A stretch of DNA of 17,429 bases from CAZWRK01 sp964635875 (GTDB lineage Bacteria > Pseudomonadota > Gammaproteobacteria > Burkholderiales > Aquaspirillaceae), in the NCBI GenBank assembly GCA_964635875.1, contig CAZWRK010000092.1:1-17429 (forward strand), in the 5' to 3' direction. Below the pieces are notes generated by a model. The model ran no database searches and was not told the origin of the DNA. It saw nothing but the letters and a program-made list of their open reading frames with translations. Shown here piece by piece: positions 6,681 through 13,255 of this stretch. Both the position numbers and the translations under genes were made by a program. Each line of letters begins with the position of its first letter. The stretch's first letter is position 1.

Positions 6681-7275
6681 GTTTTATAGAGCATTAGAAA
6701 ATGCCATTAAGATGCTTGTTGATCGTGGTGACGGTACTCATGCTGAACGCATAGAGGCATATCCACCGAAAGTATTAATGACAGATCAAGATGGCAATTA
6801 TGCAAGATTAAGAGTTGATTCAGGACAAACTAACTTCTGGTCTGGAAAGCAATTCAGAACATTTCAAAAGTTAACGATACTTGCTGGTGCTTCTGCTACT
6901 GTTAGAGCAACAGTTGGATGCAATATCGTATTATATGAAACATCATTTAATACAGAGAATTCATCAATAGAGGTTCAGCTTAAAGCTGGTGGTACTGCCA
7001 CAGGCCCGTGGACTTCAATCCCAGTAATACGAAAAAATACTATGACAACTGCTCCAGTTATCACTAGCCAAGTTACTATGGACTATGATGGTGGGCATAC
7101 TGGTGGAACTCTAATTGATTTAATACGAGTTATGGCTGGTAATAAGCAATTAAGCGTAGGTGGTGTTGATACTGAACGTGGAGTAGCACCTGGTACGTAT
7201 TATTATGTTATAACAAACACCGGAAATCATACCGCTACAGTTGTTTTTTCTGGTTATTGGGAAGAACGTGTTTGA
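6670..7275 (+). CDS. Uncharacterised beta-rich phage structural protein
   Basis: I do not recognise a named family for this 201-residue protein, although similar proteins occur in structural operons of other phages. The first 60 residues are mixed; from about 65 on it is a beta-sandwich-like stretch rich in Thr, Gly and Val (KLTILAGASATVRATVG, IEVQLKAGGTATGPWTSIPVIRKNTM), ending in VAPGTYYYVITNTGNHTATVVFSGYWEERV, a pattern seen in secreted or surface beta domains. It has no signal peptide, membrane segment or cysteine motif. A GGAGGG Shine-Dalgarno site (6657-6662) serves ATG 6670. It lies between the adaptor and a glycosyltransferase, so a decoration or accessory virion role is plausible but inferred. 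Confidence 0.6.
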   Translation: MADKFYRALENAIKMLVDRGDGTHAERIEAYPPKVLMTDQDGNYARLRVDSGQTNFWSGKQFRTFQKLTILAGASATVRATVGCNIVLYETSFNTENSSIEVQLKAGGTATGPWTSIPVIRKNTMTTAPVITSQVTMDYDGGHTGGTLIDLIRVMAGNKQLSVGGVDTERGVAPGTYYYVITNTGNHTATVVFSGYWEERV

Positions 7276-7948
7276 TTTAACGTTATTAACAGCCACAGGT
7301 GAACGTCAAGAGGCGTTTGATTTATGTCAAAGATGGATGCAACGCCAGACCTTTGAAGGATCAGTTAGGTGGGTAATTGTTGATGATGGCGAAAAAGAGC
7401 AGAAAATAACATTTAACCGTAAAAATTGGAATATCGAAGTTATTAGACCTACTCCATACTGGGAAAAAGGTCATAATACTCAGCACAGAAACCTATTAAG
7501 CGGTTTAAGTCGTGTAGGAAGCCATGAGAGGCTTTTGATTATAGAAGATGATGATTGGTATGGGGAACACTATTTAAACGATTCACATAGGCTTTTAAAT
7601 GATCATTTTTTAGTCGGAGAATGCCTAGCAAAGTATTTTAACGTAAAAACTGGCAAATCTCAAAATATGTTGAATATGGCGCATGCAAGTTTATGTTCTA
7701 CAGGTATGAAGGGTGCTGCAATAGATGCTTTTAAGCAATCAATACTAAGCCAGACTAAATTTATTGATATGCATCTATGGAAACGATTTAGAGGAACTAA
7801 AAAATTAGTTACAACTGATAACGTAGTAGGTATAAAGGGAATGCCTGGGCGTGGTGGTATAGGTTGTGGGCATAGTGATAAGTTTGGTTCATCATCAGAA
7901 TTGAAGAATCTTATTGGCGAGGATGCTAAATATTATGGATTCTGTTAG
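7268..7948 (+). CDS. Family 2-like (GT-A fold) glycosyltransferase
   Basis: This 226-residue protein looks like a small glycosyltransferase that moves a sugar from a nucleotide-sugar donor. It opens with FDLTLLTATGERQEAF, the first strand and loop of the GT-A nucleotide-binding fold, then has VDDG (38-41) and the metal-binding DXD-type motif EDDDW (93-97). Later come FIDMHLW (165-171) and a glycine-rich GMPGRGGIGCGH loop (191-202). The preferred start is GTG 7268, with GGGAAG just upstream and an 8-base overlap with the preceding gene (GTGTTTGA); a start at 7241 would add residues that do not fit the fold. No membrane segment is present, so it should act in the cytoplasm. Target could be a virion protein, DNA or a host surface sugar; the site in a head operon favours the first. 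Confidence 0.78.
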   Translation: MFDLTLLTATGERQEAFDLCQRWMQRQTFEGSVRWVIVDDGEKEQKITFNRKNWNIEVIRPTPYWEKGHNTQHRNLLSGLSRVGSHERLLIIEDDDWYGEHYLNDSHRLLNDHFLVGECLAKYFNVKTGKSQNMLNMAHASLCSTGMKGAAIDAFKQSILSQTKFIDMHLWKRFRGTKKLVTTDNVVGIKGMPGRGGIGCGHSDKFGSSSELKNLIGEDAKYYGFC

Positions 7949-8408
7949 CGTTAATATTCAAGGACTTGATGAGTTGATTGAAAAGTTGAACTCCGTAAGC
8001 TATGATATGAAGCGCAAGGGTGGAAGAGCTGCTCTTAGAAAAGCTGCAAAAGTTATTAGTGATGCTGCCAAAAGAGGAGCTGAAGCAATTAACAGATCAG
8101 AAACAAGCAACAGCATCCCAGCTAACATAAGGATTCAATGGGGAAATAGAACGTTTAATAGAACTGGTGATTTACTGTTTCGTGTTGGTGTTGATGGTGG
8201 AGCAGCATATAAAGCTGGAAATAAGAATGCAAGCAGACCTGGTGGCGATACTTTTTACTGGAGATTCTTGGAATTCGGGACTCAAAAGATTGCAGCCAGA
8301 CCATTTATGAGGCCAGCATTAGAAGAAAATACTGCAAAAGCTCTTGATACTTTTGTTGTTGAATATAAAAAGTATATTGATAGAGCTATTAAGAGAGGCA
8401 AATCATAA
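7935..8408 (+). CDS. Tail completion / minor tail protein, HK97 gp10-like
   Basis: From ATG 7935 the protein has 157 residues and begins MDSVSVNIQGLDELIEKLNSV, the standard opening of HK97 gp10-type proteins. A basic helix (KRKGGRAALRKAAKVISDAAKRGAE) follows, then a strand LLFRVGVDGGAAYK and the signature FYWRFLEFGTQKIAARPFMRPALEE, which is diagnostic of the family. The role is at the head-proximal end of the tail, capping the tube for joining to the head. A start at TTG 7914 or ATG 7923 is possible, but GAGG at 7919-7922 sits at a workable distance only for 7935. The start lies 14 bases inside the glycosyltransferase gene. The stop shares one base with the next start (TAATG). Confidence 0.9.
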   Translation: MDSVSVNIQGLDELIEKLNSVSYDMKRKGGRAALRKAAKVISDAAKRGAEAINRSETSNSIPANIRIQWGNRTFNRTGDLLFRVGVDGGAAYKAGNKNASRPGGDTFYWRFLEFGTQKIAARPFMRPALEENTAKALDTFVVEYKKYIDRAIKRGKS

Positions 8409-8773
8409 TGTTTGCTCCAATATTTTCCATATGTTCTAAAGATTCAGAAGTATTGTCTTATTTAGGTGATAGTCCAGTAAGACTTTTTGCTTTTGGTGAT
8501 GCTCCACAAAATACTCAGACTCCTTATGCAGTATGGCAGACGGTAAGCGGATTGCCATCAACATTCATAAATGAAGTTCCTGATATTGACAGTTATGTAG
8601 TACAAGTTGACGTTTATTCAGATTCAATGTCAGAGGCAAGAGATACTGCTAAAGCCATAAGGAATGCCGTAGAGCCTCATGCCAATATAACAGCATGGCG
8701 TGGTGAGTTTACGGATACAACAACACTCTTGAGAAGGTATAGTTTTGATATTACATGGTTCGTAAATCGTTAA
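8408..8773 (+). CDS. Tail completion protein, DUF3168 family (gp11-like)
   Basis: This 121-residue protein matches the DUF3168 pattern: an N-terminal helix, then VRLFAFGDAPQNTQTPYAVWQ (24-44), IDSYVVQVDVYSDSMSEARDTAKAIRNAVE, and a terminal strand TTTLLRRYSFDITWFVNR. Family members such as the SPP1 gp17-like proteins stop tail polymerisation and form the tail-to-head joining ring. Length and order, between gp10-like and tail tube genes, are as expected. AGAGAGG upstream serves ATG 8408, which overlaps the previous stop by one base, so translation is probably coupled. Confidence 0.88.
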   Translation: MFAPIFSICSKDSEVLSYLGDSPVRLFAFGDAPQNTQTPYAVWQTVSGLPSTFINEVPDIDSYVVQVDVYSDSMSEARDTAKAIRNAVEPHANITAWRGEFTDTTTLLRRYSFDITWFVNR

Positions 8774-8785
8774 AAGGAGATTAAA

Positions 8786-9256
8786 ATGAGCAAATTGACA
8801 CAGGGAACACAGGTCTACTTTATTGATCCAGATACATTGGAAGTAGTTTCTATCGATTGCGCCACTTCATTCAATCCTGGTGGGAATCCAGCAGACCAGA
8901 TCGAGGATACTTGTCTGGAAAGTGAAGTGCGTACTTACAAAAAAGGACTTCGGACTCCTGGTGCTGCATCACTCACCATTAATGCAGATCCAGAAAAAGA
9001 AAGTCATACTCGGCTGCATGAACTTTCAGAAGATGACGCAGATAGAAATGTTAAGTTTGCAGTTGGCTGGTCTGATGGTACTGCTGCTCCTACTGCTGAT
9101 TCTGATGGTGACTGGGTATTGCCTAACACAAGAACATGGTTCACGTTTGATGGCTATGTAGCAGATTTTCCGTTTGACTTCGCAGCTAATAGCGTTGTAA
9201 CCACTTCAGTATCTATTCAGCGTTCAGGTGGTTCTACTTGGACTCCGAAAGCATAA
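8786..9256 (+). CDS. Major tail tube protein
   Basis: This 156-residue protein should form the stacked hexameric rings of the tail tube. It starts MSKLTQGTQVYFID and contains the beta-sandwich pattern of siphovirus tube proteins: FNPGGNPADQIEDTCLES, YKKGLRTPGAASLTINADPE (ring loop and strand), a central acidic stretch, TWFTFDGYVADFPFDF and the end VVTTSVSIQRSGG. It lies directly before the tail assembly chaperone genes, as tube genes do. AAAGGAGAT at 8774-8782 is one of the best Shine-Dalgarno sites in the window, consistent with a highly expressed structural gene. No Ig-like extra domain is seen at the C-terminus. Confidence 0.88.
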   Translation: MSKLTQGTQVYFIDPDTLEVVSIDCATSFNPGGNPADQIEDTCLESEVRTYKKGLRTPGAASLTINADPEKESHTRLHELSEDDADRNVKFAVGWSDGTAAPTADSDGDWVLPNTRTWFTFDGYVADFPFDFAANSVVTTSVSIQRSGGSTWTPKA

Positions 9257-9275
9257 TTAATCTATGGAGGGAATA

Positions 9276-9626
9276 ATGCTTTTAAACATGGAAACATTGC
9301 AGGAGATTGGAGCATTTACAGGTGCGCCAGTTAAGACGGAAATCAAGTGGGAAACTGGTGGTAAAGAGTATAATGCAACAGTATATGTTAAGTTGTATTC
9401 TTACTCATCTGCGGTGGCAGAATTGATTGCTGCTGGTACTGAAAACGATGCAACAGCAGCTAAGATTGCTGCTTGTATTTGTGATGAAAGTGGTAAGCCT
9501 ATTATGACTGCTGCCGACATTACAGGTGACTCCGATAAGAATCGTGGAGCATTGGATGGTAATTTAACAATTGCGCTGATGGCAGCCATTGCAAAGGTAA
9601 ATAATCTGGGAAACTCCCAGAGCTAA
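9276..9626 (+). CDS. Tail assembly chaperone gpG-like (unshifted product)
   Basis: The 116-residue product acts as a chaperone on the tape measure protein during tail assembly and is absent from the finished virion in known systems. It opens MLLNMETLQEIGAFTGAPVK and has EIKWETGGKEYNATVYVKLYSYSSAVAE, then an Ala/Ile-rich helical region. GGAGGG (9266-9271) sits 4 bases before ATG 9276, so I prefer this start over ATG 9264, which would lie inside the ribosome binding site. Close to its 3' end is the slippery site that gives the longer GT product. Place between tube and tape measure is diagnostic. Confidence 0.85.
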   Translation: MLLNMETLQEIGAFTGAPVKTEIKWETGGKEYNATVYVKLYSYSSAVAELIAAGTENDATAAKIAACICDESGKPIMTAADITGDSDKNRGALDGNLTIALMAAIAKVNNLGNSQS

Positions 9627-9919
9627 CAGAACTTGATGAAATTTGGCATGAGATGGTGTTGTCTGGAATAGGAGGCAACACCATTGCCAAAGCTAAAGAG
9701 TCTGTTAGCATGCAAGAGTTTAATTCTTGGATTGCATACCGTAAGAAGCGTGGATCATTTAACATCAATAGAAGGATTGACGTTGCCATTGCAAGATTAT
9801 CTGCCATTTACATTAACAGTAAAGTAGAGCCTTCAAAGCATTGTAGTATTTACGATTTTTTACCATACGAAGAAGAACCACCAACAGATCTACAGAGTGC
9901 TATGAAGTCTTGGGAGTAA
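9276..9919 (+). CDS. Tail assembly chaperone gpGT-like, -1 frameshift product
   Basis: A -1 shift at 9608-9614 joins the first 113 residues of the gpG-like protein to 101 residues in the next frame, for about 214 in all. After the slip the frame reads LPELTELDEIWHEMVLSGIGGN and so on, an uninterrupted T domain with EFNSWIAYRKKRGSFN and INRRIDVAIARLSAIY. The T-frame is closed upstream by TAA 9602-9604 and has no good start of its own; an ATG at 9650 and the GTG at 9653 lack a ribosome binding site and would omit the ELDEIWHEM segment. In lambda the GT product bridges the tape measure and tube subunits. The 3' end is 4 bases before the tape measure gene. Confidence 0.88.
9593..9620 (+). promoter_or_regulatory. 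Programmed -1 frameshift site: slippery G_GGA_AAC with upstream AAAGG
   Basis: In the gpG frame 9608-9614 reads G GGA AAC, a canonical X_XXY_YYZ heptamer close to lambda's G GGA AAG. AAAGG at 9593-9597 lies about 10 bases upstream, where a Shine-Dalgarno-like stimulator is known to act in dnaX. The heptamer also lies within a small inverted repeat CTGGGA / TCCCAG (9606-9611, 9615-9620). The zero-frame stop is at 9624-9626. Confidence 0.88.
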
Positions 9920-9923
9920 AGCA

Positions 9924-11978
9924 ATGGCTAATTTAGGTACTTTAACACTTGATATTATTGCAAAAATTGGTGGTTTTACAGGCCCTATGGGTCAAGCAGA
10001 ACGGCAAGCATCAAAGTCTTCCAAGAATATTCAATCCTCATTTAAATCGATGGCAACTGCTATCGGTGCTTCCATTGCAACAGCAACGGCTGCTTTATCG
10101 TATTACGTTCAGAAATCAAACCATGCCGCAGACGAATCTATTAAGGCAGCTCAAAAAGCAGGAATATCAGTTGAGTCCTTCACAGGATTGGCATTTGTAG
10201 CTGATTTGGCAGGGGTTAATATGGAAGGCTTTACTGGTGCTATGGTAAAGCTAAATAAAGCCCTTGGAGAGGCTTCTGTTGGCTCTGCAGAGCAACTGGC
10301 ATCGTTTAGGGCGTTGGGTATATCGGTAAAGGATTCAGAAGGTAATATAAGGACTGCCGATAAGGTATTGGTTGATCTTGCCGACAAGTTTTCAAATATG
10401 CCAGATGGTGTTGAGAAAACTGCAATGGCAATGAAGGTGTTTGGTAAGTCTGGAGCGGAAATGATTCCTTTCCTCAATGGTGGAAGTGCCGCCATTAAGG
10501 AATTAATCACGTTAGCTCAAGATCTTGGTGTTGTAATTGGAGAAGAGCAAGCAAAGAAAGCAGAGCAGTTTAATGACTCATTAACGGTGCTATCGTATGC
10601 GGCTAAAGGTGCAGCTAATAGACTAGCAGGAGAGTTGCTACCTGCACTTAATGATTTGGTTGGTGTTGCTATAGATTATTCAAAGCAAGCCAACAAAGCC
10701 GCTGGTGCTACATCTGGACTACAAGACTCATTTAGAGGTGTTACGGCTTTTGCTATACAGGCTGCTACAGCAGTTGCTAACGTATATCGAGCAGTTTATA
10801 CGCTTGGTGAGATGGGTTCCTTACTTGCTCAAGGTAAATTTGGAGAAGCTCTAAAGGCTTATAAAGACGTTACTGCAACAAATAAAGCTGCAACAGCTGA
10901 AGCGCAATTAATGGCATCCAGGGTTCTGTCTGGTCAGTCAGCTAAAATAGGAGAAGATGCTGCTTCTAAAATAGGTAAAATGAAGGGTGTTTTACAAGCG
11001 CAATCAGATATTTCTAAAACACTAGCTAATGCCGATGAAAAAAGACGGCAAGCTATTATTGCAAAAGCTAAAGCTGAAGAAGAAGCACTAGTTAAAGAGT
11101 ATGAATGGCAGAAGAAGCTAATTGATTTAAAAGTATCATCTGGAGAGATTACAGATATTGCAGGGCAGAGCCAGAAAGAGGCAATAAACAAAAATATACT
11201 TGAGGCACAGCAAAAAAGCCTTGAAGTGCAAATTAAGCAAGCCAAAGAAGATAAAGATAAAATAACGCTTACTCAACAGTACTGGGATACTTACAGCAAG
11301 GGTGAGCGTGATGCCATTGAAGCACAATATGCAATGAATGATTTGCTAGATCAAAGAAATGAGCGAGAAATAGCTATATCAGAGGAACTTTACAAGCAAA
11401 AATCTGCTATTGGTGGAATGCAAAATGCTTTAATGACATACGCTGAAGCGGCAAGAAATACTGGTGCTTTAGTAGAGGCAGCAACCACAAGAGCCTTTAC
11501 ACGCATGGAAGATGCTATCATAAGTTTTGTTGAAACAGGAAAACTATCATTTAAAGACCTTGCCAATTCAATTATATCGGATATGATTCGCATAGTAATA
11601 CAGCAACAAATTACTGCTCCATTAGCAACGGCTTTTTCTTCTGGCATATCATCTATGTTTGGAACTACAACAACTGCTCCAGCTAAACGGGCATTAGGTG
11701 GACAAGTTTCAGCTAACCAGACTTATCTTATTGGAGAAAGAGGGCCAGAACTTCTCACGATGGGAAGTCAAGGTGGTTATGTAACTCCTAATAATCAGTT
11801 ACAAGGAGGTTCTGCATCTGCACCTATAATTGAGATAAACATACAGAACAATACAGGACAACAGATGAATGCCAGCGTAGGTAATACACAAAACGATGGC
11901 AAAAAGTTTGTTATTAACGCTATAATAGAAAACATCAACAGCAACGGAGTTTTAAGAAGCGTAATGGGAGCAAGATAA
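9924..11978 (+). CDS. Tail tape measure protein, lambda-type C-terminus
   Basis: This 684-residue protein sets tail length and is delivered through the tube. The N-terminal third (MANLGTLTLDIIAKIGGFTGPM, then KAGISVESFTGLAFVADLAGV and AMKVFGKSGAEMIPFL) is the typical tape-measure core. About residues 340-510 form charged coiled coil (KRRQAIIAKAKAEEEALVKE and onward). Residues about 527-605 carry the lambda tape-measure C-terminal pattern (AIISFVETGKLSFKDLANS, IQQQITAPLATAF, then ALGGQVSANQTYLIGERGPELL). At the usual 0.15 nm per residue a tail near 100 nm is expected. No lysozyme or peptidase insertion is visible. It starts 4 bases after the GT stop and its own stop shares one base with the next start. 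Confidence 0.93.
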   Translation: MANLGTLTLDIIAKIGGFTGPMGQAERQASKSSKNIQSSFKSMATAIGASIATATAALSYYVQKSNHAADESIKAAQKAGISVESFTGLAFVADLAGVNMEGFTGAMVKLNKALGEASVGSAEQLASFRALGISVKDSEGNIRTADKVLVDLADKFSNMPDGVEKTAMAMKVFGKSGAEMIPFLNGGSAAIKELITLAQDLGVVIGEEQAKKAEQFNDSLTVLSYAAKGAANRLAGELLPALNDLVGVAIDYSKQANKAAGATSGLQDSFRGVTAFAIQAATAVANVYRAVYTLGEMGSLLAQGKFGEALKAYKDVTATNKAATAEAQLMASRVLSGQSAKIGEDAASKIGKMKGVLQAQSDISKTLANADEKRRQAIIAKAKAEEEALVKEYEWQKKLIDLKVSSGEITDIAGQSQKEAINKNILEAQQKSLEVQIKQAKEDKDKITLTQQYWDTYSKGERDAIEAQYAMNDLLDQRNEREIAISEELYKQKSAIGGMQNALMTYAEAARNTGALVEAATTRAFTRMEDAIISFVETGKLSFKDLANSIISDMIRIVIQQQITAPLATAFSSGISSMFGTTTTAPAKRALGGQVSANQTYLIGERGPELLTMGSQGGYVTPNNQLQGGSASAPIIEINIQNNTGQQMNASVGNTQNDGKKFVINAIIENINSNGVLRSVMGAR

Positions 11979-12331
11979 TGGACTTTCCTATACTTACATC
12001 ATGCCCACAAACATGCCCAGAGCAGGTTATTGACGATACTATTGCTAGTCAATCGGAGGCAGGTTATTACGTTACTAGGCCTAGATTCACTAGAGTGAGA
12101 TATGCTTACGGCCCTGTTAATTACGTTATGAACTCATTAGACAAAGCGGCGTTGCAAGAATTTGATGCTATCGTAAGAGGAAGCGTTATATTTAATTGGA
12201 CGCATCCAATAACTGGAGATGTAAAACAGGTTAGATTTAGGGCTGACGGAAGGCCTGCTTTTGAGCCTATTACCAACAGCCTTACTTCAAATAGATTGTA
12301 TGCTGTTGATTATACTGTAGAGGAAGCATGA
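11978..12331 (+). CDS. Minor tail protein, gpM-like (tail tip)
   Basis: This 117-residue protein lies where lambda has gpM, between tape measure and gpL. It is beta-rich, with FTRVRYAYGPVNYVMNSLDKAALQEFDAIVRG and a central FNWTHPITGDVKQVRFRAD, which resembles the 'F-W-P ... K-Y-R' hairpin of gpM/Phage_min_tail proteins, and a terminal strand LYAVDYTVEEA. The fold would be the small tail-tip hub domain. Sequence similarity by eye is modest, so the name rests mostly on position and length. The start overlaps the tape measure stop (TAATG) and its end overlaps the next ATG (ATGATG). Confidence 0.65.
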   Translation: MDFPILTSCPQTCPEQVIDDTIASQSEAGYYVTRPRFTRVRYAYGPVNYVMNSLDKAALQEFDAIVRGSVIFNWTHPITGDVKQVRFRADGRPAFEPITNSLTSNRLYAVDYTVEEA

Positions 12332-12945
12332 TGCTAAACATACCAACTTCACTTTTAAGCAGTCTTAATTCAGTTGATGGGTCTGATCCATGGTTGGTTT
12401 TGCTTGAACTGCACATAGAAGGAGAGAGTGAGGCATTACGAATAGTAAATAATAACGAGGATATAACATGGAATGAGAATGAGTATGTTGCCTATCCGTT
12501 TACCATGTCACTTCCACAGCAATCTAACAAGGGTGACTTACCATCGGTAATGCTATCTATATCAAATGCTACTAGGGCACTACAGCCATACATTGAAGAG
12601 TATAATGGATGCGTGGGAAGCATGGTAAGAATTATAGTTGTTGATGCTGGCCAGCTTGATGAGGACTATTCTGAACTAACAACTGAGCTGACCATAATGT
12701 CATGCACTTCAAGTGCGTCAGACATAACTTTCCAACTTGGTGCAGCGAATCCTTTACAAAAAAAGTTCCCTCCTGACCAATATATTTCAAGTCATTGCAG
12801 ATTCAAGTTTAAGGGTGCTTTATGTGGATATACGGGAATTGGAGATGTTTGTGTCAAAACTCTTGACCAATGCAAGATTTATGGAAATTCAGCAAGATTT
12901 GGTGGGCATCCAGGCTTATCGGGAGATGGTATTAGAGTTGTCTGA
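12328..12945 (+). CDS. Tail tip protein gpL-like, with Fe-S cysteine motif
   Basis: This 205-residue protein is the counterpart of lambda gpL, part of the tail tip ring. The N-terminal part is a beta domain (LVLLELHIEGESEALRIVNN, TWNENEYVAYPFTMSLP). The C-terminal part has four cysteines, Cys157, Cys166, Cys175 and Cys182, in HCRFKFKGALCGYTG and VCVKTLDQCKIYG, followed by ARFGGHPGL. The paired spacings of 9 and 7 match the Fe-S cluster ligands reported for lambda gpL, with a shorter middle gap. Two adjacent ATGs (12328 and 12331) are possible starts; GGAAG precedes both. The last 20 bases overlap the peptidase gene. Confidence 0.85.
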   Translation: MMLNIPTSLLSSLNSVDGSDPWLVLLELHIEGESEALRIVNNNEDITWNENEYVAYPFTMSLPQQSNKGDLPSVMLSISNATRALQPYIEEYNGCVGSMVRIIVVDAGQLDEDYSELTTELTIMSCTSSASDITFQLGAANPLQKKFPPDQYISSHCRFKFKGALCGYTGIGDVCVKTLDQCKIYGNSARFGGHPGLSGDGIRVV

Positions 12946-13255
12946 TTTAATCGGCACAAGGTATGAAATACTAAATTGCTTTGAATTAATAGTAGAAATT
13001 TACAGGAGATATGGCATAGAACTTTCTTTAAAAATGGAATCTTTGCCATATTTTTTTTATAAAACTGACGATTTGAAGCCATTAGATTTACTTGCTTTTC
13101 AGGTTATACCTAAATTTACTAATCATGTTGGTATATATTTAGGTTACGGAAGATTCATGCACTCTGTTGCCAATAGTGGCGTAATATGCGAATATTTATA
13201 TAACTGGAAACTAAAGCACGTTGGTTCCTATAGATACAGAGGACAAAATGAATAA
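12926..13255 (+). CDS. NlpC/P60-type cysteine peptidase, gpK-like but short
   Basis: From ATG 12926 this is a 109-residue protein that should cut peptidoglycan peptides, either during DNA entry or tail assembly. It contains the NlpC/P60 order: nucleophile Cys18 in EILNCFELIVEIYRRYGI, His67 in TNHVGIYLGYG, and a second His79 in RFMHSV as the likely third residue. Lambda gpK has an extra N-terminal JAMM-type domain that is absent here. The open frame extends upstream to 12737 but that part overlaps gpL in another frame and looks unlike a domain. GGGAG directly abuts the ATG; TTG 12938 could be an alternative start. It lies between gpL and gpJ genes, as gpK and gpI do in lambda. Confidence 0.78.
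   Translation: MVLELSDLIGTRYEILNCFELIVEIYRRYGIELSLKMESLPYFFYKTDDLKPLDLLAFQVIPKFTNHVGIYLGYGRFMHSVANSGVICEYLYNWKLKHVGSYRYRGQNE

Noticed and set aside
7241..7267. Upstream start (TTG 7241) for the glycosyltransferase
   Set aside because: It would add nine residues before the first strand of the fold, has no ribosome binding site, and lies deep in the previous gene; GTG 7268 has GGGAAG upstream and gives the normal N-terminus.
9653..9919. Independent gene for the T-type tail assembly protein
   Set aside because: The frame is continuous back to the slippery site, no ribosome binding site precedes 9653, and conserved ELDEIWHEM residues lie upstream, so it is the shifted part of gpGT.
13046..13062. 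Run of eight T residues in the peptidase gene as a terminator or slippage site
   Set aside because: No GC-rich hairpin precedes it and the frame reads through into conserved residues without a shift.
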